This document shows, in pieces, positions 10,287-20,296 of a DNA stretch of 64,000 bases (the first letter of the stretch is position 1; the number at the start of each line of letters is the position of its first letter). The notes beneath the pieces are model-generated. The model was not told the origin of the DNA. It worked only from the letters and a program-made list of their open reading frames with translations, and searched no databases. Origin of the DNA: Bacteroidota bacterium (GTDB taxonomy: Bacteria; Bacteroidota; Bacteroidia; Bacteroidales; Lentimicrobiaceae); the NCBI GenBank assembly GCA_009773515.1, contig WSXX01000009.1:1-64000 (forward strand). The letters run 5' to 3'. The position numbers and the translations under genes are program-made.

Positions 10287-10990
10287 CTTCGAACCTCCTC
10301 GCTATCAATTGATGGAACTTCAATTACTCCGTGTTCGAGTTGAACCCTGAAGAACATGGGTTTTGGATCTTTTTCATCGGTGAAATCCATATCGTACAGC
10401 ATAAAGCCCATATCTCGAGTCTCTTTTATTGGCCTTTTTTCTTCCTTTTCAGGATTTTCAATTAACTTAAAATTACATGAAAATTCCCTGCATCCTAAAT
10501 AAGGTTGGTTAAAGCATTGTCCTTTCTTTACCCTGCGTTCGAAAATCGCATTATATTTCCCGGGATTCTCGGTACTTTTGAGGATGCTTTCTTCTTCCTG
10601 ATCTATAAGAGCATCAGGCATTTCATTGAATTTTCTGTTTTTGGGGTTGATAAATACCATTTCGGCATAAAGCCTGTAAGCGACATCACGCAAAAACAGG
10701 CCAGCCCTTTGTTGACGTTCTTCTTCAATAAAAATCTGCTTTGATTGTGGGCTCATCAGTTTACCCACCTCATTCCGGCGAACTGAAATCCAACGAATTG
10801 GATTCAACACTTCTATCTTTTTTACCTTCCATTGAATGGCCGGTTTCCAAAAGATTGCCTCGAACACAGCACGTGCTGCTGATGGGGTGATTACATCGTA
10901 ACTTACCCGCTCCACCTTCATCTCGGGTCGGGTAAAACAAGCATAATCGCTCCATACTTCAATGCAAAATTGTTTGTTGTAGTATTCCAT
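10283..10990 (-). CDS. cas5c: Type I-C Cas5 (Cas5c/Cas5d), pre-crRNA processing nuclease
   Basis: The protein has 235 residues. Family features are the start FCIEVWSDYACFTRPEMKVE, the SAARAVFEAIFWKP helix and the segment RRVKKGQCFNQPYLGCREF. In type I-C systems, which lack Cas6, Cas5 cuts the repeat RNA at the base of its hairpin and stays on the 5' handle; the 11-nt handle predicted from the repeat here fits that. It starts 9 bp after cas3 and overlaps cas8c by 4 nt. Confidence 0.95.
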   Translation of the reverse strand: MEYYNKQFCIEVWSDYACFTRPEMKVERVSYDVITPSAARAVFEAIFWKPAIQWKVKKIEVLNPIRWISVRRNEVGKLMSPQSKQIFIEEERQQRAGLFLRDVAYRLYAEMVFINPKNRKFNEMPDALIDQEEESILKSTENPGKYNAIFERRVKKGQCFNQPYLGCREFSCNFKLIENPEKEEKRPIKETRDMGFMLYDMDFTDEKDPKPMFFRVQLEHGVIEVPSIDSEEVRR

Positions 10991-10999
10991 ATTGTAAAT

Positions 11000-13228
11000 T
11001 TATATGATGTTTATTTCTTCCAGCCATTTGCCTTTCAGTTGTAATCCTGAATGTTGGTTATATAGTTTAGAGTACTCCTGAATCCAGCACCCATGCAATT
11101 CAACTATTAATCCGGCTCTTCGTATTTCTGCAAAATCCCGTTCGTTTACCGAAACCGTATAACGCTGCAATTTACGCATCAGCCAGGGTTCTGGTCCAAT
11201 TCTTTTCAGTTGGTTGATCAGGCTACTGCCATCTTTATAATCAACCAGAATTGTCTGTGAATTTTTGTCATCAATCAACCTAAAGTCCCGTGCCGCAGTG
11301 GCAAATTGAAATCTCATCGATTGGGCATCTTTCCACAAGCTATCACTAATATCTGCCTTATCGAAATTGTCAATTTTACTATAGAAAAGCCTGAAATATT
11401 CCTGAAAATCTTTTGGTTCGAGGAGTGAGGTTTCTCTTCCCTTCCTATTAGATAACATCTCTTTAAAAGTATCGGCACCTTTTCGCATTAATCCAATTGG
11501 AGTTCCTTTTGCTGGCACAAAAACACTCATTAATCCAAGCCTGTTTTCCTTGTTCAATTTCCCTTCCCGGTTGCATCTTCCAGCGCATTGTGCAATAGAA
11601 TCCAATCCGGCAATAGCTCGATAAACCACAGGAAAATCAATATCAACACCAGCTTCTATCAATTGAGTGCTTATAACTCTAACTGGCATATTTTCTTTGA
11701 GACGGTGTTTTACTTCATCGATGACATCCATAATGTGAGCAGTACACATCAATCTTGAAAGATGAAGTGTATCTTCAGGCATTAATTCATGTAATTCACG
11801 GCATTGATTTCGAGTGTTTACAATGCAAAGAACCTGTTCATGCTTTTTAAGCTCATCTGCAATATCATGCCAATCGACTGATTCATTGATATTTTCAGGT
11901 AATTTTATTTCTACCCTTTTAAGTTTTAGTGCTAAGTCGTCAATATTTTGAACGAGCTCGCGAACTGAATCTGAAGAAATACCTTCAAAAGCAAATTGTC
12001 CCTTTCCTCCAATTTTTCCGGTTAAGGCCGGTTGAGTAGCTGTTGAGAACAATACCGACGCAGAATAATTCTCCACAAGACCTTTTAAGGTTGTCAGAAT
12101 TGGATTTAAAAATTCCGGTGGCAGCATCTGAGCTTCATCCAAAATAATTATGCTGTTAACCAGATTATGTAATTTCCTACATCGGGACGTTTTATTAGAA
12201 TAAAGAGATTCAAAAAGCTGCACGTTTGTCGTAACAACAATAGGTGCATCCCAATTTTCAGCAGCAAGTTTTCTCTCCTGGGTGTTTGTAACTTCGTCAA
12301 TATTACTGTGATGTTCAATTACATTGTCATCGCCAAAAATTGAACGGTAAATCTGTGCCGTTTGGGTAATTATACTTGTGTAAGGGATAGCAAAAATAAT
12401 TCTGGTCTTGTCGTATTTCAGCGCATGAACCAATGCCCATGCCATAGACGACAATGTTTTACCCCCTCCAGTTGGTACTGTAATTGAAAAGAACCCGGGT
12501 GATAACTCCCCTGATTTGATGCAATCTTCTAATATTCTACTTCGAATTGAATTAACAGTTGTAAAAGGCGCGTTTTTTACAATCTCCTCCATGTATATAT
12601 CAAATCGACTTTTCAATTCACTCAGCGAGTCATACTTGCCTCTTCTTGCAAACGATTCGGGATTCATAAAGCGCTCAGTGTCCAGATAATCGGCATCAAC
12701 TAAACAGGAAAAGAGCATTCTTACCCATAGATTCATCTGCTTCGGATCAATGGATTTCCCGATTGGGGGTTTTAGATTTACTTTCTCTAATAATTTGACA
12801 GGTATCTTTGATCTGACTTTATCCAAAAACTCTTGTTTCTTTAGCCTATCAGACAAATCTCCTGAAACCCCTGGATCGTGTGTGAAATTGTGCAATCCAG
12901 CGTGATGTCCAGCGATACAATAGGCTAAAGGCGGCCATATGTTTGGATAGATTTCTTTAGATAAGATTGCTGCGGCAGAAGTATGATCAGTTTTTGATCT
13001 CTTCTGGTCATCTTCCTCATAACCAGAATTAACTCTAATATATTCTTGAAATTCAGAAGAATATTTTCCCAAATCATGCCAAAGTCCAAGTAATTTGCCC
13101 CATTCTGGATTATTGAATTCTCTAGCGAAATCCTGTGCGATGATAGCAGTACCATTCAAATGATCCAGCATTTCCTGCTTCTCAAATTCTATCTCGCTAA
13201 TTCTCTTTATATGAGCAATGTATTCCAT
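11000..13228 (-). CDS. cas3: CRISPR-associated nuclease-helicase Cas3
   Basis: The protein has 742 residues, first gene of the operon. The N-terminal HD nuclease domain shows LWHDLGKYS (His51-Asp52), DHTSAAA and IAGHHAGLHN. The SF2 helicase follows with Walker A PTGGGKT (residues 252-258), a DEAQ box (ILDEAQMLP) in place of DEAH, STATQPAL, and the C-terminal AGRCNREGKL motif. Cas3 is recruited by Cascade bound to target DNA and degrades it. The domain order HD then helicase is the standard one. A candidate promoter lies about 160 bp upstream. Confidence 0.96.
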   Translation of the reverse strand: MEYIAHIKRISEIEFEKQEMLDHLNGTAIIAQDFAREFNNPEWGKLLGLWHDLGKYSSEFQEYIRVNSGYEEDDQKRSKTDHTSAAAILSKEIYPNIWPPLAYCIAGHHAGLHNFTHDPGVSGDLSDRLKKQEFLDKVRSKIPVKLLEKVNLKPPIGKSIDPKQMNLWVRMLFSCLVDADYLDTERFMNPESFARRGKYDSLSELKSRFDIYMEEIVKNAPFTTVNSIRSRILEDCIKSGELSPGFFSITVPTGGGKTLSSMAWALVHALKYDKTRIIFAIPYTSIITQTAQIYRSIFGDDNVIEHHSNIDEVTNTQERKLAAENWDAPIVVTTNVQLFESLYSNKTSRCRKLHNLVNSIIILDEAQMLPPEFLNPILTTLKGLVENYSASVLFSTATQPALTGKIGGKGQFAFEGISSDSVRELVQNIDDLALKLKRVEIKLPENINESVDWHDIADELKKHEQVLCIVNTRNQCRELHELMPEDTLHLSRLMCTAHIMDVIDEVKHRLKENMPVRVISTQLIEAGVDIDFPVVYRAIAGLDSIAQCAGRCNREGKLNKENRLGLMSVFVPAKGTPIGLMRKGADTFKEMLSNRKGRETSLLEPKDFQEYFRLFYSKIDNFDKADISDSLWKDAQSMRFQFATAARDFRLIDDKNSQTILVDYKDGSSLINQLKRIGPEPWLMRKLQRYTVSVNERDFAEIRRAGLIVELHGCWIQEYSKLYNQHSGLQLKGKWLEEINII

Positions 13229-13388
13229 AGACAGTAATTATTCCGTTGTTAAAACATTTAAGGCGGCGTAACTCGCCTTTTTTTATGCGCGATATTTAAA
13301 AACCATTATTACACTTCTGATTACCAACTAAATACACAATATTTTAATCAATAATCTGCAATACTACTTCATTTAACTAAGCTCGTTT

Positions 13389-13396
13389 CAAATATA
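13389..13396 (-). promoter_or_regulatory. Candidate -7 element for the cas operon
   Basis: The minus strand reads TATATTTG, a full match to the TAnnTTTG consensus of Bacteroidota sigma-70-type promoters. It would give a 5' leader of about 150 nt before cas3. A good TTTG -33 element at standard spacing is not evident (CAA triplets at 13411-13416 are the nearest), so the call is tentative. Confidence 0.35.
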
Positions 13397-13533
13397 TTAA
13401 ATAAAACTCACAACAACTTTATTATAAGAAATATTTTTTTTCTGCAGGTTTTCAGTAGTTCTGCCAATGTCTGCTAGCAGCAAATTAACCAATTTCAATG
13501 GCTTATACTGTTCTATTTCTCACTTAAACAGAG

Positions 13534-13561
13534 TTTAAATACAGTTTAAACACAGTTTAAA
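13534..13561. repeat. Three helically phased TTTAAA motifs
   Basis: ACAGTTTAAAC-like units repeat in tandem, so that TTTAAA occurs at 13534-13539, 13545-13550 and 13556-13561, each 11 bp apart, about one helical turn. A partial fourth (CTTAAAC) precedes them. This could be a cooperative protein-binding site or intrinsically curved DNA between the cas operon and the next gene. Confidence 0.4.
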
Positions 13562-13702
13562 TTCCATTCAAACTATGGTATTACGTCACATAAGCAATAG
13601 GTTCATGAATTTATCATAATGCGAGCTGTCTGCATCGTACTGCAAGCTGTTATAAATAAATAATTAAAAGTGATCCCGGCTATCGGGAATGAAAAATGCC
13701 CT

Positions 13703-13739
13703 AAAAAAACAGCCCGCTGTTAAAAGAAACAGCAGGCTG
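13703..13739 (-). terminator. Rho-independent terminator of the BACON/PKD gene
   Basis: Twelve-nt arms at 13710-13721 and 13728-13739 flank a 6-nt loop. On the minus strand all positions pair (one as G-U) and seven T follow (A at 13703-13709). On the plus strand the same position is a C-A mismatch, so the structure favours minus-strand transcripts. It lies 38 bp after the stop of the gene at 13777-17880. Confidence 0.85.
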
Positions 13740-13776
13740 ATTTTTAATGGTATCCGGCAAAACCGGCTTTGCATCT

Positions 13777-16700
13777 TTACTTCATAATCAGAATGATACG
13801 ATTGATCATATTATCACCCGATATAATCCTGATCATATATGAACCTGATTTTACCGAACTGATGTCGACCGAATACTTTTCTTTGCCTGAACATTGTTTC
13901 GATAGAATTTCTACTCCGGCCAGATTAAGAAGCTGAATTTTAAACTCAGGATATTCTGAAGGTTTTACTTCAACAATAAACTCATCCTTTGCGGGATTCG
14001 GATAAATGCGCAGGGAGTTCAGTTCATTTTCGTCAATACCAACTCCGGTGCCGTTTTGTGTTAAAGAAACAGCCATTGGAGTCAGACCGGCGGCAGAAAT
14101 TGTAATGATGCTGGTTCTGGAACCTGAGTAAGGGTTTGTTGAGTAAGTGGCAGTAAGAATTCCATTTCCGCTTCCTGCGTTGGTAACGCTTAACCACGCT
14201 GAATCGGCTTCAGCTGTCCAGGCAACATTTGATGTAACTGTAAAATCAACAGAACCTGCTTCGCTCAGCACCAGCGCATTCAGCGGATTAACCTCAAGCG
14301 ATGCAAATCCCGCCTCCTGAATAAGTTCGGCAGAAACTGTCATCTGACTTCCAACCACAGAAATGGTGGCTGTGCGCTCAAGGGTAAGCGGATTTTGTGC
14401 ATGGTTGATTGACAGGGTGGCATTTCCGCTGCCAAACTGTGGCACAACTTCGCACCATGGTGAATCAGAGCCTGCAATCCAATCGAAATTGGAAGAAACG
14501 TCTATCAGCGTAGTACCTGATGTGCCAGACACCTGAATCGTCATTGGGTTCATTGTAAGATATGCTTCAGCAGATTCCTGCGAAAGGGTAATAACCACAT
14601 CGCTTACTCCATCTGCACTCAGCGTAATTGTTGCTGTACGAACAGCAGCCCAGGTGTTTTCGGCATAATCGATTGCTAAGATCCCGCTTCCGCTGCCCGA
14701 TGGAGTAACACTACACCACTCCGGATTGCTGCTGATAACATTCCAGGTAGTGTTTGAAGTTACCTGAGCCTGCACATTTCCCGCGGCGGCCGGAACTGAA
14801 AATGTTTCAGGCAACACTGACAATGCAGGAGTTGCACCGCTCTGGGTAAGGGTAACTGTGACCGGATTCAGACCTGCAACAGTAACTGTTATTTCGGCAA
14901 TACGCTGGGTAACCTGTAGATTGTCTTCGTAATCTACTTCAATTGAGGCATTTCCAATGCCTGAAGAAGTTACGGTACACCATCCGGCAGAAGTTTCAGC
15001 CGTCCATGATGAATTGGAAATCACCGAAAAAGCTGTTGATCCTGCAACATCTTCAACATTAATATTATCGGGCGAAACCACTAATGTTGGCGGAGCTGCC
15101 GGCGTTGTAGCTGAAGCTTCGGTTCCGGTTGAATATGCCATTGCATTGGTGTAGCTGAAGGCTTTATAGTTGTAAGTTGTTGAGGAGGCAAGTCCCGAAT
15201 GTGTAAATTCGTTCAATGAGCCTGTGGATAGCACTACACCTCCTCCCGGAAGATTTTCACCCGGCACATAAGTAACTCCTGACACCGGTTGACCAACATT
15301 AGTGTTAGACCATGCAATCATTACATTATCATTATCGGGATTTTTGGTCCATTGGAGCAGAATTTCTGCTTCGTTAAGTGCTGCTGCTGAAAATGTTTCA
15401 GGATTTGCAACCGGAGAAAAGCAGGAGATATTTGCTGCCCAACCCGGCGCATTCACCGAACCATTGCTTCTGAAAACGAAAGTAAGACCTCCATTTACAT
15501 TATCAGAAGATATTATACCAGGAGAATCGGTGCCGCACCATTTCCCGATTACCGGAGCAAATGGTGTAAGTCCATTATGAATTGTAAGATAATCATTGGC
15601 ACAATCAGCACTACTTTCAAGCTCAAATTGAGTAAACTCAATCATTATCTGATTTCCGGGAATGCTTGATTTGAAAACCATGGTCTGACTGAGGTTGTTG
15701 CCATAATTCTGGTCGGGACCTCCTGCATCATAAAAATTGCCACTGCAGGTATTAACGGTTGTATTGCCCATATTAAAAGAGTCGGGAATCACCGTAATAT
15801 AGTCGGTACGGGTCATTGTATTGCCACCGTTAACAGTAAGGGTAATTGTTTTTAATCCCTCGGATGAATACACGACTGCATGCGGCCCCTGGGTGTTTGC
15901 GGTTGCAGGAATGGCATCTTCGCCAAAATTCCATGCCCAGGTTGTTACATCGCAGGTAGATTCATCGGTAAAGAGAACAGGATTATTTACTACAATGGTC
16001 AACGGTGTGGCTGAGAAAGCTGCATTGGCTTCATTGACTATAATGTAATTATCCTGGGTTACAGAATTTGTACCACCAGCATTGGTAGCTGCAAGAGTTA
16101 CTGAATAGCTTCCGAAAGCATCAAATTGCACCCTCGGATTCTGAGAGTTGCTGCTTGTACCATTCACATATGTTACTGTATTTGGCGAAAATGACCATGA
16201 CCATGAAGTTGGAGTGCCGTTGCTGAGATCGGTAAAAGAAACCGTTTGGCCGGTACAAGGCAGTGTGGTATTAGCCGAAAAGTTTGGAGTCGGGCCTAAA
16301 GGACCAATACTGAACGAAGCAATTCGGGTACGTTGTCCACCACTTACATACTGATTGGTGTACCAGAAAGTCTCGTCATCAGAAGGATCAACACTAAGCA
16401 GAGAATAATCGCCCCAGCGGTTGGCACCACTTTGTGAGGCAGTTCCTTCCCATATCACACCTTCAGCAACATCCATAATACCGCTTGCAAGCGCATATTC
16501 GTCAGCAGTTTGTCCGGTGTAGCGAATACCAGGATAAACGCTAGTGCTGGAAATGGAATAACCAAGTCCGATTTCATTACTTCCGTTAAGCATAATGCTT
16601 GACATCCAGCGCGAATGCTGATCGGGGGCATAGGTTCCCTGCTGGCGTATGGTCCATTCGCCGGTAGTTTTTCGAAGCTCGTACCAACGGATTCCGGCAT

Positions 16701-17880
16701 GATCGGTAGCATCAACGTCAACCACATGGCTGCATACAAGGGTTTGGTATGTGCCAAAGTTTCTGTATTGCGGCACATTCATAATCACCTGCGGAATGGC
16801 GTCGAGTTCCTGATTTGTTCCGGGTTGTTTGATGTTATTCCAGTTGTTGCCGAAATTACTGTCGAAAGGCTCAACATTTATCTGCTGAACGCGGGTAAAA
16901 GTGGAGTTGGTGGTTGTAGTCCAATCCACATCGAGTTCATAAATCCACAACTGATCGGCTGAGCCACCAAATGCATCATCCTGATGGGCTATAAAAAGTC
17001 CCGGAGAACCGGCAGGAGCAGCAATTCCATCATTGTCAACCGGAGGCACCATCATAAAACCATCCACAGAACCCGGCCGCCATGGATTGTCGAAAGCAAC
17101 CATTTTAGGACTTGTTCCACCGGCCAGCATTACTGAACGTTCAAAAACATAAATGTCGGTATTGTTTGATGTATTGGTTGCCATATAATATCCATCAGGC
17201 CAGATTCCGAATTTTTCGTAATCGGGCATACCTCCCATCACAAAAGAATACTGATACCATACACCGGTCGGATCATCGGTTGCAGAAACTGCCACCAGCA
17301 TTCTGTCGGGGTTTCCGCAAAGCGAAAAAGCAGCTGCCATCCAGCGTCCAGCCATTTCATCATATAAAATGATAGGGTCACCGTCGTTGCAGTTGGCTCC
17401 GGGAACACTTCCGAAGAGCAGATTCATATTTGTAGGACCTGCCAGCAATGTGCCTGTTTTTGAGTAGATGGCATAAGTCGTATTTACTGTTTGCATGTAA
17501 TGGTTTGGGCCGGCGGTGCCGTTCTCATCAGGAGGAAAATAAGGAGAAGTCTGACCCTGAAAATTAACAATTGGATCGCTGAGCGCGGCTTTATTGCCAC
17601 CCATGGTTTTCTGCCAAACACCGTCGGGGCCTTTCGGAAGGGCTGTTTCGGCAAATGGATAGTTTCTGATCCGAAGTTTTGGATTCAGCAGTTTTTCATT
17701 TGCTTTGGCAACCATGCCATCAAATTCGGCTTGTGTTATGGGCGGAATATCTTTTAGCGGCTGAGTGATTCCGATGAGTGTACCGTTTCTTATGGTTGTC
17801 GGCCGGACTATACTATCCTGTGCCCTGGCAGAAATAAACAGCACCAAAAGAATAAGTGCAAAAAAGTAACGTTGTTTCAT
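13777..17880 (-). CDS. Large secreted T9SS protein with PKD, CUB and BACON domains
   Basis: The protein has 1367 residues with a Sec signal peptide ending ISARAQ. Residues about 80-530 form a region with repeated Asp/Gly-rich turns, perhaps a beta-propeller or adhesin head. Two PKD domains follow (about 535-705, with TSWSWSFS and TTWAWNFG), then a CUB-like domain (about 710-820, CSGNFYDAGG to WAANISC), an FN3-like segment, and four BACON repeats (about 920-1285, each with a SWTAE- or TWNV-like motif and an ITVTVAG strand). The C-terminus (IYPNPAKDEF onward) is a type A T9SS sorting domain, so the protein should be exported and attached to the cell surface or released. No catalytic motif was recognised; a role in adhesion or polysaccharide binding is an inference from BACON domains. 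A strong terminator follows it. Confidence 0.88.
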   Translation of the reverse strand: MKQRYFFALILLVLFISARAQDSIVRPTTIRNGTLIGITQPLKDIPPITQAEFDGMVAKANEKLLNPKLRIRNYPFAETALPKGPDGVWQKTMGGNKAALSDPIVNFQGQTSPYFPPDENGTAGPNHYMQTVNTTYAIYSKTGTLLAGPTNMNLLFGSVPGANCNDGDPIILYDEMAGRWMAAAFSLCGNPDRMLVAVSATDDPTGVWYQYSFVMGGMPDYEKFGIWPDGYYMATNTSNNTDIYVFERSVMLAGGTSPKMVAFDNPWRPGSVDGFMMVPPVDNDGIAAPAGSPGLFIAHQDDAFGGSADQLWIYELDVDWTTTTNSTFTRVQQINVEPFDSNFGNNWNNIKQPGTNQELDAIPQVIMNVPQYRNFGTYQTLVCSHVVDVDATDHAGIRWYELRKTTGEWTIRQQGTYAPDQHSRWMSSIMLNGSNEIGLGYSISSTSVYPGIRYTGQTADEYALASGIMDVAEGVIWEGTASQSGANRWGDYSLLSVDPSDDETFWYTNQYVSGGQRTRIASFSIGPLGPTPNFSANTTLPCTGQTVSFTDLSNGTPTSWSWSFSPNTVTYVNGTSSNSQNPRVQFDAFGSYSVTLAATNAGGTNSVTQDNYIIVNEANAAFSATPLTIVVNNPVLFTDESTCDVTTWAWNFGEDAIPATANTQGPHAVVYSSEGLKTITLTVNGGNTMTRTDYITVIPDSFNMGNTTVNTCSGNFYDAGGPDQNYGNNLSQTMVFKSSIPGNQIMIEFTQFELESSADCANDYLTIHNGLTPFAPVIGKWCGTDSPGIISSDNVNGGLTFVFRSNGSVNAPGWAANISCFSPVANPETFSAAALNEAEILLQWTKNPDNDNVMIAWSNTNVGQPVSGVTYVPGENLPGGGVVLSTGSLNEFTHSGLASSTTYNYKAFSYTNAMAYSTGTEASATTPAAPPTLVVSPDNINVEDVAGSTAFSVISNSSWTAETSAGWCTVTSSGIGNASIEVDYEDNLQVTQRIAEITVTVAGLNPVTVTLTQSGATPALSVLPETFSVPAAAGNVQAQVTSNTTWNVISSNPEWCSVTPSGSGSGILAIDYAENTWAAVRTATITLSADGVSDVVITLSQESAEAYLTMNPMTIQVSGTSGTTLIDVSSNFDWIAGSDSPWCEVVPQFGSGNATLSINHAQNPLTLERTATISVVGSQMTVSAELIQEAGFASLEVNPLNALVLSEAGSVDFTVTSNVAWTAEADSAWLSVTNAGSGNGILTATYSTNPYSGSRTSIITISAAGLTPMAVSLTQNGTGVGIDENELNSLRIYPNPAKDEFIVEVKPSEYPEFKIQLLNLAGVEILSKQCSGKEKYSVDISSVKSGSYMIRIISGDNMINRIILIMK

Positions 17881-17950
17881 ATTTTAAAGGTTGTTGAGAG
17901 GTTGTGATAAAAACTCTGGAAAGAAAGTGAAAGCCACTTATGCGGGACGC

Positions 17951-17958
17951 CAAATTTA
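17951..17958 (-). promoter_or_regulatory. Candidate -7 element for the BACON/PKD gene
   Basis: The minus strand reads TAAATTTG, matching TAnnTTTG. Transcription from here would give a leader of about 65 nt before the ATG at 17880. The region 17881-18153 is a divergent promoter region shared with the gene at 18154. Confidence 0.4.
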
Positions 17959-18141
17959 TAAATATTATTCAACCCCCCTAAAATTACCATCAGGAAACTT
18001 TCAGGAATTATCATTTAAACAACCATATAGTCAGTTATGTTTCTTGCAGAGAAATCTCATATTTATCAATGCCCCTGACAGATACTGCATAATAATCGGA
18101 ACTTCTTTAAGTTATTTATACAAAAAAACAAAGCAATTTCG

Positions 18142-18149
18142 TACTTTTG
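18142..18149 (+). promoter_or_regulatory. Candidate -7 element for the gliding-type secreted protein
   Basis: TACTTTTG matches TAnnTTTG and ends only 4 nt before the ATG at 18154. If it is the true -7 element, the transcript would have almost no 5' leader. No clear -33 TTTG was seen. Confidence 0.4.
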
Positions 18150-18153
18150 AACT

Positions 18154-20232
18154 ATGAATAAGGATGCATCACATCGGGCTTTCCCAATATTTATAATTAC
18201 AGCATTGTTTTTTTTGCTGATCACAACTATTGCATTTGCCCAGCCTCCCAAACCGCGACTGATTTCGCTATCGGTTGAAGCAGACGGCTCTATTACTGCT
18301 TCCTGGAATACTCCTGCCGGAACATTTGATGGGTTTAGATTATTTTACAGGATTCACCCAGAAATTCTCCCGGGACCACCTTATAATTCTACTGATTTTG
18401 ATTTTGATGACATAAGTGGAATTATTCCTGTTTCTAATGCCCAAACTGAAAAATATGAAGCATTTTTAACTACTTTTACAAATGACCCGGCAGATATTTC
18501 CGATTATTTTGATCCAATAACTACTATGTTTCTAAGGGTTTCAAAAATAGGAACCGGCACAGCACGCCTCGATTGGGACAAAATGGAACAAGGAGCCAAT
18601 GAACAGTATATCATTTACAAATCTCTCGATAACTTAAACTATACTCAGATTGGAGAATCAACAACAATTTCTTTTGAATATCAGATTAATGGAGTTTGTA
18701 ACGAGCCGGTTTATTTCAGGGTGGATTGTTTTGAAGACGGAATATATAAGGGCACTTCCAACGTAGGAAGTGAGGTTTTTCTTGATGATAACCAACCCCT
18801 TGATCCGGCTTTTACCTATATCACCATTAATGAGCAAGGATATGCAGAACTTAACTGGACTCGCAGTCTTTCAGATGATGTTGTCGGCTACCAGATTGAA
18901 ATTTTTAATGGTTCTCAATATGACTTGCATACAACAGTGGGCGATATCAATACTTTTATAGATATTGAAGAAACTTCTGATTTTTATAAAAATCCTTGTG
19001 ATGAAATAGTTACCTACGTTATTAAAGCAGTTGACCTGTGCGGAAATACCAGCGCACAGAATGTTTATTCACCAACCAGCATTCACAATACCATACTGTT
19101 AAATGTTGATACTGAAATCAATTGCGACCGAAAAGCAACGCTCAAATGGAACAAGTACAACAATATGCAGCCTGATGTAGTAGAATACTTGATCATGCGA
19201 AGCCATATTCCAGATGGAGAAGTTGAGCCAATTGTACCAGTTGAGATTGGGAGAATCAGCAGTTCAAATGCACCTCAATACGAATATACTGACGAAGACA
19301 TTCTTATCCCCGGAGATAAATATATATACCATGTGATAGCAGTTAACAGCGATCAGAGTTTTTCATCAGAAAGCTGCAGGTTCGATGTATATCCTGATCC
19401 TGAACCTGTCGAAACGTTTGACCTTGACAATGTTACTGTTTTCAACAACGAATACATTAATCTGTTTGCAAATGGCGAACCTCCGGCACTGATTCATGAA
19501 GTGGAAGTTTTTCGTTCGGCAACTGATGCTGCAAATCTGCAGTCTATTATGAAAAGTGGGTGGGGAAGTCCGAATGTAACATTGCCTGAAACTTCGGCTT
19601 TGGTAAACGAAACTGCTTATTACTACAAGATAGTTGCACTGGATTCCTGCGGTTATGAGATAGCCTCCAGCAGAATTTTCAGAAGCATTTACCTTGAACT
19701 GTTTGATATGGGAAACGGCAGTGTAAGACTTAACTGGAATGAATTTGAAGGCTGGGGAGACAGCCTGGTTGGCTACTATGTTTATCGCACACTTAACGGA
19801 TCACCTGCACCGGGTTTCCCTGAATTTTTTTTCCCGGGTACATTGGTTTACAACGATCTCTCCCCTGATCCTGATGCCGGAAGAGTTACCTACTATATTG
19901 AAGCACTGAGAAATGATGATGTTGTCAGCCGGTCTAATGAAGTTCATCTTCCCGGCGAAGCGGAAGTACTTATGCCGAATGCATTCAGACCGGGAGGTCT
20001 GAACGCTGTTTTCCGCCCAAAAGCCCGAAACATTGTAACACAAAATTACCGGTTTGTAATTTATAACCGATGGGGACAAATTGTGTTCGAAACCAACGAT
20101 TATGCCGGAGGATGGGATGGAACGCTTAACGGAAGTGCGTCAGAGTCAGGAATCTATGCTTACATCATCAGCTATTCTGATTATGATGGCATTACCTATT
20201 CCAAACGAGGTTCGGTAATGCTGATTAGATAA
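18154..20232 (+). CDS. Secreted multi-FN3 protein with gliding-motility type C-terminal domain (T9SS type B)
   Basis: The protein has 692 residues with a signal peptide (hydrophobic IITALFFLLITTIAFA, then Q). The middle consists of repeated fibronectin-III-like units marked by motifs such as ARLDWDKME, AELNWTRS and VRLNWNEFEGW. The last about 90 residues (VLMPNAFRPGGLN, FVIYNRWGQIVFET, GWDGTLNG, YSKRGSVMLIR) are the gliding motility-associated C-terminal domain, a type B T9SS sorting signal. The protein is therefore predicted to be surface-exposed. No enzymatic motif is visible. It is transcribed divergently from the BACON/PKD gene. Confidence 0.88.
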   Translation: MNKDASHRAFPIFIITALFFLLITTIAFAQPPKPRLISLSVEADGSITASWNTPAGTFDGFRLFYRIHPEILPGPPYNSTDFDFDDISGIIPVSNAQTEKYEAFLTTFTNDPADISDYFDPITTMFLRVSKIGTGTARLDWDKMEQGANEQYIIYKSLDNLNYTQIGESTTISFEYQINGVCNEPVYFRVDCFEDGIYKGTSNVGSEVFLDDNQPLDPAFTYITINEQGYAELNWTRSLSDDVVGYQIEIFNGSQYDLHTTVGDINTFIDIEETSDFYKNPCDEIVTYVIKAVDLCGNTSAQNVYSPTSIHNTILLNVDTEINCDRKATLKWNKYNNMQPDVVEYLIMRSHIPDGEVEPIVPVEIGRISSSNAPQYEYTDEDILIPGDKYIYHVIAVNSDQSFSSESCRFDVYPDPEPVETFDLDNVTVFNNEYINLFANGEPPALIHEVEVFRSATDAANLQSIMKSGWGSPNVTLPETSALVNETAYYYKIVALDSCGYEIASSRIFRSIYLELFDMGNGSVRLNWNEFEGWGDSLVGYYVYRTLNGSPAPGFPEFFFPGTLVYNDLSPDPDAGRVTYYIEALRNDDVVSRSNEVHLPGEAEVLMPNAFRPGGLNAVFRPKARNIVTQNYRFVIYNRWGQIVFETNDYAGGWDGTLNGSASESGIYAYIISYSDYDGITYSKRGSVMLIR

Positions 20233-20296
20233 AAAATCCTGCATAGAGAATTGGCGCCTAATCGAGACAATGCAATGAAGGCTGATCTTTTTTTTG

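Larger units (their letters stand above)
13229..13702. other. Intergenic region upstream of cas3
   Basis: This 474-bp AT-rich non-coding region holds four visible items. A hairpin with arms AAGGCG and CGCCTT (13260-13279) is followed on the plus strand by a run of T, so it looks like a plus-strand terminator placed just upstream of cas3. A minus-strand TATATTTG element at 13389-13396 matches the Bacteroidota -7 consensus and could drive cas3. Three TTTAAA palindromes sit exactly 11 bp apart at 13534, 13545 and 13556. A small inverted repeat TCCCG/CGGGA lies near 13673-13687. No gene was found. Confidence 0.5.

Noticed and set aside
17941-17950. TGCGGGACGC identical to part of the CRISPR repeat
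   Set aside because: Only 10 nt, no flanking repeat sequence and no second copy; chance match.
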